A stretch of 64,000 nt of DNA from Dongia sedimenti (GTDB taxonomy: Bacteria; Pseudomonadota; Alphaproteobacteria; Dongiales; Dongiaceae). The stretch covers positions 248,001 to 312,000 of the forward strand of contig JAUYVI010000002.1 in the NCBI GenBank assembly GCA_030715195.1. The letters are read 5' to 3'. This document shows, in pieces, positions 27,003 through 35,717 of this stretch. Every line of letters begins with the position of its first letter. Within the stretch, counting starts at the first letter, position 1. The notes beneath the pieces are model-generated. The model did not search any database. It was not told the DNA's origin and saw only the letters and a program-made list of their open reading frames with translations. A program made the translations under genes and the position numbers.

Positions 27003-28847
27003 TTACAGCTTTTCCAGCTCGTCGATGAAGCCGCTGACGACACCGAGACCCTTGGACCAGAAGTCGGGATCGGAGGCGTCGAGGCCGAACGGCGCCAGCA
27101 GTTCCTTATGCCGCTTGGTGCCGCCGGCCTTCAGCATGTCGAGATACTTCTGCGCGAAGCCGCTTTCGGCACCCTGATAGACCGCGTAGAGCGAGTTCAC
27201 CAGGCAGTCGCCGAAGGCATAGGCGTAGACGTAGAACGGCACATGGACGAAATGCGGAATGTAGCTCCAGAACACGGCGTAGTCGGTGCCGTCCGGGAGC
27301 TTGATCCCCGCGCCCAGCGCCTCGCGCTGGGTCTCGAGCCAGATGGCGGAGATCTCGTCGGCCGAGAGCTCGCCATTCTTCCTCGCGTCGTGCAGGCGCC
27401 GCTCGAACTCGTGCATGGCGATCTGGCGCACGACGGTGTTCAGCATGTCCTCGACCTTGCCGGCCAGCAGGATCTTGCGCTTCGCCTTGTCGGTCTCGCG
27501 CTTCAGCAAGGCCTGGAAGGTCAGCATCTCGCCGAACACCGAGGCGGTCTCCGCCAAGGTCAGCGGCGTGTCGGCCAGCAACTGGCCCTGCGGTGCCGCC
27601 AGCACCTGGTGCACGCCATGGCCGAGCTCATGCGCCAAAGTCATCACGTCCCGGGTCCGGCCGTGATAATTCAGGAGCAGATAAGGATGCGCGCTCGGCA
27701 CGGTCGGATGCGCGAAGGCGCCCGGCGCCTTGCCGGGGCGCGGCGGCGCATCGATCCAGTTCTGGTCGAAGAAGGTCTTGCCGACCGAAGCCAGGTCCGG
27801 CGAGAAAGCGTGATAGGCCTCGAGCACCAGCTTGCGCGCTTCGGGCCAGGAAATGAGCTTGTCGTCGTCGCTGGGCAGCGGCGCGTTGCGATCCCAGAAC
27901 TCCAGCGCCTCCTGCCCCATCCACTTCGCCTTCAGGCGATAGTAGCGGTGCGAAAGCCGCGGATAGCTGGATTTCACGGCGGAAACCAGCGCGTCCACCA
28001 CCTCGTCCTCGACCTGGTTGGCGAGGTTGCGCGAGGAGACCGGGCGCTTGAACTGGCGCCACTTGTCCTCGATGTCCTTGTCCTTGGCGAGCGTGTTGTG
28101 AACCAGCGCGAAGACCCGCTTCTCGGCGTTCAGGCCCTTGGCGAGACCTTCAGCGGCGGCCTTGCGCTTCACCGGGTCGCGGTCGGTCATCAGGTTCAAG
28201 GCTTCGTTCGAGGTGAGCGACTTGCCCTGCACCTCGAAGCGCATGTCCGCGATCGTCTCCTCGAACAGGCGCTGCCAAGCGGCGCTGCCGGCGACATGCT
28301 TCTCGTGCAGCAGCTTCTCGACCTCGTCGGAGAGCTGGTGCGGGCGGAACAGGCGCACGGAATCGAGCCAGGGCCGGTAGCGCTGCAGCGGCGCATGCTT
28401 CAGCTTCGCCTCGAGATTGGCATCGTCCAGCTTGTTGAGCTCGAGGGAGAAGAACAGAATCTCGACCGAGATCGCGTTGACGCGCTCGTTGATGTTCTGC
28501 TGGAAGCGGGCGAGCTCGGGGTCGGCCATGTTGCCGGCATAGACCAGCTGGGCATAGCTCATGAGCTTGCCGAGCAGTTCCTGGATCGACTCGTACTCCC
28601 GAATCGCCTTCAGGAAAGCGGCGCCGTCGATTCCGGCCAGCTTGCCCTCATAGGCCTTGTGGAAATCGCCCGCGGCGGACGCGGCCTGTTTCAGGTCCTG
28701 CTCGAGCTCCGGGGCGGTCGGGCTCTTGTAGAGGTCGGCCAGGTTCCAGTTCGGCAAGGCCCCGAGGTGCGGGCTTTCCGGCGCAGCGGCTTCGGTCACG
28801 GCGGCAAAGCGCCCGGGGCTCTGAGACTTCACGATCGAGGCATCCAT
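27003..28847 (-). CDS. pepF: M3-family oligoendopeptidase F
   Basis: A 614-residue zinc metallopeptidase. The HExxH site is LAHELGHGVHQ near residue 403, with the downstream Glu ligand in a TASVFGEM-type segment. The helical N-terminal two-thirds (LYKSPTAPELEQDLKQAA and following) fits the PepF/M3B clade. It degrades oligopeptides in the cytoplasm. The start at 28847 is an ATG at the edge of a short divergent intergenic region shared with the acyl-CoA ligase gene. It is probably the first gene of a unit with the AarF kinase. Confidence 0.9.
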   Translation of the reverse strand: MDASIVKSQSPGRFAAVTEAAAPESPHLGALPNWNLADLYKSPTAPELEQDLKQAASAAGDFHKAYEGKLAGIDGAAFLKAIREYESIQELLGKLMSYAQLVYAGNMADPELARFQQNINERVNAISVEILFFSLELNKLDDANLEAKLKHAPLQRYRPWLDSVRLFRPHQLSDEVEKLLHEKHVAGSAAWQRLFEETIADMRFEVQGKSLTSNEALNLMTDRDPVKRKAAAEGLAKGLNAEKRVFALVHNTLAKDKDIEDKWRQFKRPVSSRNLANQVEDEVVDALVSAVKSSYPRLSHRYYRLKAKWMGQEALEFWDRNAPLPSDDDKLISWPEARKLVLEAYHAFSPDLASVGKTFFDQNWIDAPPRPGKAPGAFAHPTVPSAHPYLLLNYHGRTRDVMTLAHELGHGVHQVLAAPQGQLLADTPLTLAETASVFGEMLTFQALLKRETDKAKRKILLAGKVEDMLNTVVRQIAMHEFERRLHDARKNGELSADEISAIWLETQREALGAGIKLPDGTDYAVFWSYIPHFVHVPFYVYAYAFGDCLVNSLYAVYQGAESGFAQKYLDMLKAGGTKRHKELLAPFGLDASDPDFWSKGLGVVSGFIDELEKL

Positions 28848-28877
28848 GGAATCGGCTTGCTCCTTGCAGAAAATCAG

Positions 28878-28895
28878 CCTCCCTTATATGGGAGG
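28878..28895. repeat. Small inverted repeat in a divergent promoter region
   Basis: CCTCCC-TTATAT-GGGAGG forms a perfect 6-bp inverted repeat around an AT-rich centre, between the divergent pepF and acyl-CoA ligase genes. It could be an operator or a promoter -10 overlap; nothing more can be said. Confidence 0.3.
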
Positions 28896-29013
28896 CGGGG
28901 GCGTAAGGCCAAGGGCGGGGCCTCGGCAGAGGCATCCCCGAGGATTCGAGGGACCCGAAAGAAGCGTCGGAACGTTCGACTGGGATCAAACAGGGGCAAT
29001 CCAGGACTAGCGC

Positions 29014-30828
29014 ATGAATTACGACGCGGTTCCAAGCCTGACGCGGCTGTTCTTCGATCAGGCCGCGAAGCTGTCGCGCCAACCCCTGCTCCGCGCCAAG
29101 CAGAACGGCGCCTGGGTGCCGATGACCTATGGCGAGGCTGCCGCGCGGGTAAAATCGCTGGCGCGTGGGCTGATCGGCCTCGGCATCCAGCCCGGCGACC
29201 GCGTGGCCCTCATCTCCGAGAACCGGCCGGAATGGCTGATCGCCGATCTGGCGATCATGGCCGCCGGCGGGATCACGGTGCCGCATTTCGCCACCAACAC
29301 ACCGGACGACCATCGTCATATCCTGACCCATAGCGGCGCCAGGGGCGCGATCGTCGCCGGCGGCACGATCGCCAAACGCCTGCTCCCCGCCGCGGTGCAG
29401 GCCTCGGACCTCGAATTCCTGATCGCGATCGACGGGCTCGAGCTGCAACAGAGCCCGCGCTTCCGGATGATCGACTGGAAGGACCTGGTCGAGCAACCGA
29501 GCATCCCTACTGGCCCCTCCGCCGAAGCGGGAACGGAAGTCGAGGCCCGCATCGCCAGGCAGCAGCGCACCGACACCGCCTGCATCATCTACACCTCGGG
29601 GACCGGCGGCGTGCCCAAGGGCGTGATGCTCACCCATGGCTCGATCCTCTGCAACATCAAGGGCGCCTTCGAGCTGGTGAAGGAAGTGGGCTTGGGCGGC
29701 GACGTGTTCCTGTCCTTCCTGCCGCTCTCTCACGCTTACGAGCATACGGCCGGCCAGTTCCTGCCGATCAGCCTGGGCGCCGAGATCTATTACGCGGAGA
29801 GCGTCGAGAAGCTGGTGGACAATATGGCCGAGGCGCGGCCGACCATCATGACCGCCGTGCCGCGGCTCTATGAGGCGATGCACCAGAAGATCCTGCGCGG
29901 CCTCGCCAAGGCGCCGCCGACGCGGAAGAAGCTGTTCGACCTTGCCTACCGGCTGGGTCGGAAGAATTACGAACATCCGGGCACGCTGAGCCTGGTCGAG
30001 AAAATCCAGAACGTGCTCTGCGAGGTCCTGGTGCGGCGCAAGGTGCGGCAGCGCTTCGGCGGAAGGCTGAAGGCCTTCGTCTCCGGCGGTGCCGCGCTCA
30101 ACTACGAGATCGGCGTGTTCTTCCTGTCGCTCGGCGTGCCGTTGCTGCAGGGCTACGGCCAGACCGAGGCCTCGCCGGTGATCAGCGCCAACCGGCCGAA
30201 GCGGATCAAGATCGACACGGTCGGCCCGATCTTCCATGGGCTGGAAGCGAAAATTGCCGAGGACGGCGAGATCCTGGTGCGCGGCGAAGCGGTGATGAAG
30301 GGCTATTGGAACGACCCGGAATCGACCGCCAAGGCGATCCAGGACGGCTGGCTGCACACCGGCGATATCGGCGAGTTCGACTCTGACAAATACCTGAAGA
30401 TCACCGACCGCAAGAAGGACATCATCGTGCTCTCCGGCGGCGACAACGTATCGCCGGCCCGCATCGAGGGCTTCGTGATCCTGCAGCCGGAGATCGCCCA
30501 GGCGATGGTCTACGGCGACAAACACCCGCATCTGGTGGCGCTGGTGGTGCCCGACGCGGAATTCGCGGCCGATTGGGCGAAAGCCAATGGGGCGAAGAAC
30601 GACCTCGCCGAGCTCTGTGCCAATCCGGGCTTCATCAAGGCGATGAACGCGGCGATCGATCGGGTGAACTCCAAGATGTCGGCCCTGGAGAAGATCCGCC
30701 GCATCGCGCTGACGCCGGATGGCTTCACCATCGACAACGCCATGCTGACGCCCTCGCTGAAGATCCGCCGGCACGTGATCCGCGAGCGCCATGGCGATAC
30801 GTTGAAGAAGCTGTACGAGCGGAGCTAA
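29014..30828 (+). CDS. Long-chain acyl-CoA synthetase (AMP-binding)
   Basis: A 604-residue adenylate-forming enzyme. Motif A5-type P-loop YTSGTGGVPKGVMLTHG lies near residue 190, GYGQTEASPV near 385, LHTGDIGEFD near 447, and KDIIVLSGGDNVSPARIE carries the hinge and C-terminal catalytic region. The order and length match bacterial FadD15/long-chain acyl-CoA ligases, which activate fatty acids with ATP and CoA at the membrane. A weak AGGA lies 8 bases before the ATG. It is divergent from pepF and convergent with the ykoC-like gene. Confidence 0.9.
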   Translation: MNYDAVPSLTRLFFDQAAKLSRQPLLRAKQNGAWVPMTYGEAAARVKSLARGLIGLGIQPGDRVALISENRPEWLIADLAIMAAGGITVPHFATNTPDDHRHILTHSGARGAIVAGGTIAKRLLPAAVQASDLEFLIAIDGLELQQSPRFRMIDWKDLVEQPSIPTGPSAEAGTEVEARIARQQRTDTACIIYTSGTGGVPKGVMLTHGSILCNIKGAFELVKEVGLGGDVFLSFLPLSHAYEHTAGQFLPISLGAEIYYAESVEKLVDNMAEARPTIMTAVPRLYEAMHQKILRGLAKAPPTRKKLFDLAYRLGRKNYEHPGTLSLVEKIQNVLCEVLVRRKVRQRFGGRLKAFVSGGAALNYEIGVFFLSLGVPLLQGYGQTEASPVISANRPKRIKIDTVGPIFHGLEAKIAEDGEILVRGEAVMKGYWNDPESTAKAIQDGWLHTGDIGEFDSDKYLKITDRKKDIIVLSGGDNVSPARIEGFVILQPEIAQAMVYGDKHPHLVALVVPDAEFAADWAKANGAKNDLAELCANPGFIKAMNAAIDRVNSKMSALEKIRRIALTPDGFTIDNAMLTPSLKIRRHVIRERHGDTLKKLYERS

Positions 30829-30842
30829 GCAAGATCTGGCCT

Positions 30843-31577
30843 CTAGGCCAAAGTCCCCAGAAGCAGCAGAGAGAGCAGCCCGCCCGCCACCACCGCAAAC
30901 CAGAGATCGCGGCGGCCAAGCACCGGCACGTGAACAATCGTCCGCTGACCGGCGCGCCCCAGTCCACGCGCTTCCAGGGCGATCGCCGCGCGGCCGGCGC
31001 GACGGATGGCGAAAGCGAGCAGCGGAATCAGCAGGCGCGCGGCTTCAACCGGACCAACCAGGCGGCGCGGCGGGCGTCCGCGCTTCATGGCGTGGGCGAG
31101 CCGGATCTGACGCGCTTCGGCGGCGAGCTCAGGAACGATCTGCAAGACGGAGAACAGCGCGTAGCCGACCCTTGGGCTGAGGCGGGCATACGCCATCAGC
31201 GTGCGCACGAATGCGCCGGGATCGGTGGTGACGGCGAACAAGGCTGAGACCAGGCCGATGGCAATGGTGCGCAGGAACAGCGTGATACCGACGGACCAAG
31301 CAGGCGCGGCGAAGAGGGAATGCGCGGCGATGTGCCGGGCGAAATCCGCCTCTTCGTGGAACGCCAAATTGGTGGTCAGGAAGCCGATGCCGAATAGCGC
31401 GAACGGCACCGTCATCGCCAGCACCAGAATCGGAGACACGCGGTCGAGCAAGACCAACGCCGCGGCGGCAATCAGCGCGGTGGCGATTTGAAAGCGCGGA
31501 TCGAAGACGGCGAGGCAGGCCGCAATCCAGGCCAGGCACAGCGCGAGCTTGACCAAGGGGTGGATGGCTCTCAGCAT
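30843..31577 (-). CDS. ykoC: ECF transporter transmembrane (T) component of the thiamine-precursor system
   Basis: A 244-residue membrane protein with about five hydrophobic helices. The EcfT coupling motif is AIALEARGLGRAG near residue 200, with a second Ala-Arg-Gly-type motif earlier (HAMKRGRPP). It links the ATPases to the substrate-binding S component. It is the last gene of a four-gene operon in the order ykoF-ykoE-ykoD-ykoC, and its ATG overlaps the ATPase stop by 7 bases. The name rests on the operon context and on the EcfT motifs. Confidence 0.85.
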   Translation of the reverse strand: MLRAIHPLVKLALCLAWIAACLAVFDPRFQIATALIAAAALVLLDRVSPILVLAMTVPFALFGIGFLTTNLAFHEEADFARHIAAHSLFAAPAWSVGITLFLRTIAIGLVSALFAVTTDPGAFVRTLMAYARLSPRVGYALFSVLQIVPELAAEARQIRLAHAMKRGRPPRRLVGPVEAARLLIPLLAFAIRRAGRAAIALEARGLGRAGQRTIVHVPVLGRRDLWFAVVAGGLLSLLLLGTLA

Positions 31578-33244
31578 GCGGCGACGCGCTCCAGCCAGTG
31601 CAGCGCCGGCAGAAGCGCCGGTGGTCGGAGCCCGGCTCGGTCGAGAAGCGCTTCGTCCCGCAGCAGCACCGGCGTCGGCCCGTCGGCGAGGATGCCACCC
31701 TCCCCCACCACGATCGCGCGCGGGCAGACTTTCAGGGCGAAATCCATGTCATGGGTGATCAGCGCGACGGCGCACCCGCCGTGGCGCAATCTTTCGATTT
31801 CGCGCTCGACCTCTTCGGCGCCGCGTGCGTCGAGTCCGGCCAAGGGCTCGTCGAGCACCAGGAGCGGCCAGCGCTCGGTGGCCGTGAGGGTCGCCAAGGC
31901 GAGCCGTCGCTTCTGGCCCTGCGACAGCTGATAGGGATGTGCGCGCGAGACCGACGACAGGCCCCAGCGGGCGAGAATGTCCTGCGCCGGCGCTGTCCTG
32001 TCACGCCTGCGCGGCAGGGCGGCGATCAGCTCTTCAAGAACCGAGGCTTCGGTGAACTGCGTCTCCGGTCTCTGGAAGGCGATGCCGCCCATCGCACCGA
32101 TGCGCTGCCCCGCCTTCGGCCGCAGCACGCCGGCTAGGCAGGCGCCGAGGGTCGACTTGCCGGCGCCGTTCGCACCGAGAATACCGAGAACCTCGCCCGC
32201 GCGAATCTCCAGGCTGACGTCGCGCAAGATCACGGGTCCGAGGAACGGCGCACAGGCCGCGGCTGCGAGCCGCGCCAGAACCGGGCATGACGCCGGGACC
32301 GGCATTGTGCCGACGCGTCCGGCCACGAATTTCGCGACGATGGGCTTTGCGCGGACGATCTGCCCGGGCTCGAGCCCGGCGAAGATCGCATCCAGGCTCA
32401 GCGGCGGCGGATCGAGGACGATCCCTGCAGCGGCCAGGCCGGCATCCAGATGGCTGGCCAGCGGCGACCAGATCCCCCGGGCCGAGAGCGCGTGGTGCTG
32501 CTCCCGGAACAGTGCGCCGGGCGGACCTTGCGCCAGCAGGCGACCGTCCGCATCCAGCACCACCACGCGATCGATGGCGGCGATCAGCCCATCGAGACGG
32601 TGATCGACCAGGAGCATCGCCCGCGCCGGATCGCGCTCCATCAGCAGGCGATGCAGGCGCTCGGCGGCCAGCGGCGCCAGATGCGCGGTCGGTTCATCCA
32701 CCAGCAGGAGCGCCGCGTCCTGGGCCAGCACCGAAGCCAGGGCCACGAGCTGCTTCTCGCCGCCGGACAAGGTTGCGGTCCGGCGGCTTCGCCAAGGATC
32801 TGGCAGGCCGACCTGCCGCATGGCGACGCCGACGCAAGCCGCGATCTCGGCTTCGGGCAATGCGCGGGATTCCAGGGCGAACGCGATCTCGTCTTCGACG
32901 CGCATGCCGCAGAGCGTCTGGTCCGCGTCCTGAAAGGCATAGGCCACGCGCGCCGACCAATCGGCCGGGACACGCGCTTCGACCGGCTCGCCGACGAGGC
33001 GGATCGCGCCGCCGACTTCGCTGGGAATACTGTTCGGAATGAGGCCGGTCGCCGTCAGCAGCAGAGTCGACTTGCCGCAGCCGGATGGCCCCAGAAGCAG
33101 CACGCGCTCGCCGCGGCGCACGGTCAGATCGATCGGACCGACAGCAGGGCGCGCTTGATAAGGGTAGCGGACGGTGACCGCTTCGAAGGCGAGCGCCGCC
33201 GCGTCACGCCCCAGCGAATTAGACGGGGGCCGAGCGTCGTGCAT
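31571..33244 (-). CDS. ykoD: ECF transporter duplicated ATPase of the thiamine-precursor system
   Basis: A 557-residue protein with two ABC cassettes in tandem. The first has Walker A GPSGCGKST, signature LSGGEKQ and Walker B LLLVDEPTAHL. The second has GANGAGKST, LSQGQKRR and LLVLDEPLAGLDARG. Such fused EcfA-type ATPases power group I ECF importers. The ATG at 33244 sits 26 bases inside the end of the upstream ykoE gene, on the same strand. The longer in-frame reading to 33385 would only add out-of-frame ykoE sequence and is rejected. Confidence 0.92.
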   Translation of the reverse strand: MHDARPPSNSLGRDAAALAFEAVTVRYPYQARPAVGPIDLTVRRGERVLLLGPSGCGKSTLLLTATGLIPNSIPSEVGGAIRLVGEPVEARVPADWSARVAYAFQDADQTLCGMRVEDEIAFALESRALPEAEIAACVGVAMRQVGLPDPWRSRRTATLSGGEKQLVALASVLAQDAALLLVDEPTAHLAPLAAERLHRLLMERDPARAMLLVDHRLDGLIAAIDRVVVLDADGRLLAQGPPGALFREQHHALSARGIWSPLASHLDAGLAAAGIVLDPPPLSLDAIFAGLEPGQIVRAKPIVAKFVAGRVGTMPVPASCPVLARLAAAACAPFLGPVILRDVSLEIRAGEVLGILGANGAGKSTLGACLAGVLRPKAGQRIGAMGGIAFQRPETQFTEASVLEELIAALPRRRDRTAPAQDILARWGLSSVSRAHPYQLSQGQKRRLALATLTATERWPLLVLDEPLAGLDARGAEEVEREIERLRHGGCAVALITHDMDFALKVCPRAIVVGEGGILADGPTPVLLRDEALLDRAGLRPPALLPALHWLERVAAC

Positions 33245-33803
33245 GGTCGATGGCGAGACCGGACAGCACGCCGGTCTTGTAGAGCGCCTCGGTAATGAGA
33301 TGACCCGCCAGGCCGCCGAGCAAGGCGCCGGAGAGGCAGCGCAGCACGAACATAGCGATGAGAAGGCCCGGCGCCAGCGCGCCATAGCCGAACAGCACCC
33401 AGGTATAGGCGAAGGAGAAGATCGCGGAGCCGATGCCCGCCAGCATGAGGACGGGGAGCGAATAGTTGCGCCAGCGGGTCGCCGCGAAGACCGCCTCGGC
33501 GCCGGCGCCCTGAATGGCGGCGGCGACCAGCAACATGATCCCCGCCGGACTGCCGAGCAGAATCTCGATCGCCGCGGCCAGGACTTCGGTGACGATGGCG
33601 GCGCCGGGCTTGCGGATGATGGCGGCCGCGACGATCGAGGCGATGAACCAGAAGCCCATCACCACGTCCATCGTGACGGTACCGAAGGCCGCCTGGGCCA
33701 CCAGCCAGACCTGCACCCAGCCGAGGTAGAGGACGGCAAAGACCGCGCCGAGCACGGCGGCGATCAGGATTTCACGGAGAGTCCAAGCGTGGCTTTCGGT
33801 CAT
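33219..33803 (-). CDS. ykoE: ECF transporter substrate-binding (S) component, YkoE family
   Basis: A 194-residue hydrophobic protein with about six helices. LREILIAAVLGAVFAVLYLGWVQVW split over helix 1 and a GFWFIASIVAAAIIRKPGAA loop are YkoE-like. YkoE is the membrane receptor for a thiamine precursor, probably hydroxymethylpyrimidine. ATG at 33803 is preceded by AGGAG with 7-base spacing, which decides the start. It lies between the ykoF-like and ykoD-like genes. Confidence 0.87.
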   Translation of the reverse strand: MTESHAWTLREILIAAVLGAVFAVLYLGWVQVWLVAQAAFGTVTMDVVMGFWFIASIVAAAIIRKPGAAIVTEVLAAAIEILLGSPAGIMLLVAAAIQGAGAEAVFAATRWRNYSLPVLMLAGIGSAIFSFAYTWVLFGYGALAPGLLIAMFVLRCLSGALLGGLAGHLITEALYKTGVLSGLAIDHARRSAPV

Positions 33804-33849
33804 GACAATGCTCCTGATGGATTTGTGGCGACGGCCGAGCGCCTGCGCT

Positions 33850-34461
33850 TCAGCGCCGGCTGGGGCTGTTCGCGGAGACGGTGACGTCGAGGGTGACATG
33901 GCCTTCGGGCGGCGCGCCGAAGCGCAGGAAGGCCTGTTCCAGCGTGGCGAAGACCGGGCCGGCATCGCCGGCGAGTCTAGTGCAGAAATTCTTCGGCCGG
34001 TCGAAGACGCCGGAGCTTTTCAGGAAGTCGATGACCCCGTAGATCTCGTCCATGTATTGCCCATGGCTGAGCGGATAGTGCGAAAACTGCGCCGCCACCG
34101 TGATGCCGGTTGCCGGGGCGGCGTTCACGACCTCCTGCGCCGCGACGATCCGCACGTCCAACGGCCCTTCGGCGCCGATATCGGTCGAAGGCGCGCAGCG
34201 TGGATCGTCCGGCTCGCCGGGACAGCCGCGCGAGACGCAGGCGGAGAGCACGCAATGCCTGCCGCTTCGTGCCGCGGCGACAAAGAGATCGCGCATCGCC
34301 GGAAAGAGCTGCTCCGGCGGACCGACCAGCAAGGTCGAAAGATCGTCGGTCTCGATCCGCAGGGTGTCTCGATAGCGATCGAGGGCCCGGATGGAACCGA
34401 GGATGATGCCGACGAAATCGTCGGCCATGGGATAAAGGGAGATTTGTGCGCCGGAATACAT
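33850..34461 (-). CDS. ykoF: YkoF-family thiamine/HMP-binding protein
   Basis: A 203-residue protein that follows the YkoF family: MYSGAQISLYPMADDFVGIIL at the N-terminus and a second related half around ITVAAQFSHYPLSHGQYMDEIYGVIDFL, the tandem ferredoxin-like repeat of YkoF. In Bacillus YkoF binds thiamine and its pyrimidine moiety. It is the first gene after the TPP riboswitch. A small insertion with three Cys (CVLSACVSRGC) sits between the halves. Confidence 0.85.
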   Translation of the reverse strand: MYSGAQISLYPMADDFVGIILGSIRALDRYRDTLRIETDDLSTLLVGPPEQLFPAMRDLFVAAARSGRHCVLSACVSRGCPGEPDDPRCAPSTDIGAEGPLDVRIVAAQEVVNAAPATGITVAAQFSHYPLSHGQYMDEIYGVIDFLKSSGVFDRPKNFCTRLAGDAGPVFATLEQAFLRFGAPPEGHVTLDVTVSANSPSRR

Positions 34462-34465
34462 GGCT

Positions 34466-34557
34466 CGCCTCGCTCCGCTGGCATGACCCAGATCAGCTTG
34501 AGGGTCCGGAGGCTTGACGGCTCCATCTCAGCCCCGGCGATACGGGGCACCCCTGTC
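34466..34557 (-). promoter_or_regulatory. TPP (thi-box) riboswitch controlling ykoFEDC
   Basis: Read on the minus strand from 34557, the leader shows the full thi-box order: GGGGTGCCC, then GGCTGAGAT (pyrimidine-sensing arm), then CTGATCTGGGTCATGCCAGCGG split as the pyrophosphate-sensing arm, ending just before the ykoF start at 34461. The short distance to the start codon suggests control of translation start by masking the ribosome binding site, as in most Gram-negative TPP riboswitches. Thiamine pyrophosphate would switch the importer off. Confidence 0.93.
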
Positions 34558-34879
34558 GATGCGGATTGACTAGCACCGGACGGACGGGTTCCGCAAGAGC
34601 GTTGCGCAGGGCGGGCGTCGCGTTGCGAATCTGTTCGAGTGAAGTTCGAGCAGTAGCCGCGATCGAAACGAGCCGGCTACAGGCCCATCATCGCTGCCAC
34701 GGCAAGCCCGCGCTGCTCGCGCAGGAGCGAGAACCAGAGAAGCGACGACCGTGTCTGGACGAAGTCCCGGCGCCATCACGCGCCTCTGGCGTGTATTGAG
34801 TACGCCCCATCGGTCGAAAACCGCATGCGGAGAGCTGGTCCAACTTCCCGTGGTTATCTTCTGTGTATACACGTCGATG
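34558..34879. other. Gene-free stretch upstream of the thiamine riboswitch
   Basis: I see no gene I can support here. The left end should hold the ykoFEDC promoter on the minus strand. The palindrome GTGTATACAC occupies 34863-34872. Composition becomes less GC-rich towards the right. Confidence 0.4.
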
Positions 34880-35323
34880 CTAGGCCGTCAGCTCGATACC
34901 GTGGACAGGAGGCGATGCTCTTGTGGCCAGATAAGTTTCGTTCTTGATCGGATGGCATGCCAGAAAAAAGCCATCTATGAGAGAGGTCGTTGGCCGCGTT
35001 ATCAAAGTGCCAAGATCGTGCACTTTGCCATTGTGAGTCCTCAGGGCGACCGAACGCATTCGATTGACGGCCACACCGAGAAGCACGACAGACCACTTTG
35101 GCTCCGCCCAAGCCTGGAATGATGGCCAGTCGGCAGCACCGACGCGAAACCCAAATCTTCCCGCGTTAAAGCCGCAAATCAAGGATTCAGCCCGCAGGGA
35201 CCGATGATGGGCGAAAGCGCGCACCGCGGTCGCTTTTCTGATGTCCGAAGCGATCGAGAAGATGATTTCGTCAAACGCGGGCTCTTCACAAAGAGCCATT
35301 GGGCGAACAAGCGACAGGGGCAT
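34880..35323 (-). CDS. Small hypothetical protein in the AT-richer patch
   Basis: About 147 residues from ATG 35323, which has GGAG 6 bases upstream. The sequence is neutral, with an aromatic/Gly segment (FNAGRFGFRVGAADWPSFQAWAEPKW in two parts), and I do not recognise it. No signal peptide or membrane helix is evident. No other open frame in the patch is a better candidate. It could be a decayed or spurious frame, hence the low confidence. Confidence 0.35.
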   Translation of the reverse strand: MPLSLVRPMALCEEPAFDEIIFSIASDIRKATAVRAFAHHRSLRAESLICGFNAGRFGFRVGAADWPSFQAWAEPKWSVVLLGVAVNRMRSVALRTHNGKVHDLGTLITRPTTSLIDGFFLACHPIKNETYLATRASPPVHGIELTA

Positions 35324-35717
35324 GCGAATCTCCATAGGTTTGGGGATACGCGCCCTGCTTGCAGATCGCATTACTGCGCAATCTACCGCTCAAGGCTGCG
35401 AATCTCCATTGCACGGGGTACGCAGCGCATACGATCTCTTACCAATCCAAGACCTGAAGCTCTGGTGTCGCCTCGCGGTCTTATTTTCATAAATACTACG
35501 CGCCCCCGAGTCGGCAATAGTATTTTTAAATAAAATCAATTACTTAAATTTTCAAACGTCGCTTTATAAACGGTGCTTGCCGGAATCTTTTTAGACTTAT
35601 CCACAGCCATTTAAAGCACATCCGGCAGCCGGATTAAGCACTGGCCGCTGCGGGCTTTTCTATCTCCGGGACTCAATTTAAAATCGAGGAAAACGGCTTT
35701 TAAAACCGGGGCGCCAA
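35324..35717. other. AT-rich intergenic stretch with a perfect DnaA box
   Basis: There is no supported gene. Positions about 35480-35600 are strikingly AT-rich for this genome, including TTTTTAAATAAAA and TTATAAA runs. A perfect DnaA-box sequence TTATCCACA lies at 35597-35605. The promoter of the following gene is presumably here. Confidence 0.5.

Noticed and set aside
26352..29333. Very long plus-strand open frame (about 990 codons)
   Set aside because: It lies antisense to the AarF kinase and M3 peptidase genes, which have clear motifs; the frame is a by-product of high GC.
35480..35717. Replication origin
   Set aside because: Only one DnaA box and no neighbouring origin-linked genes are visible.
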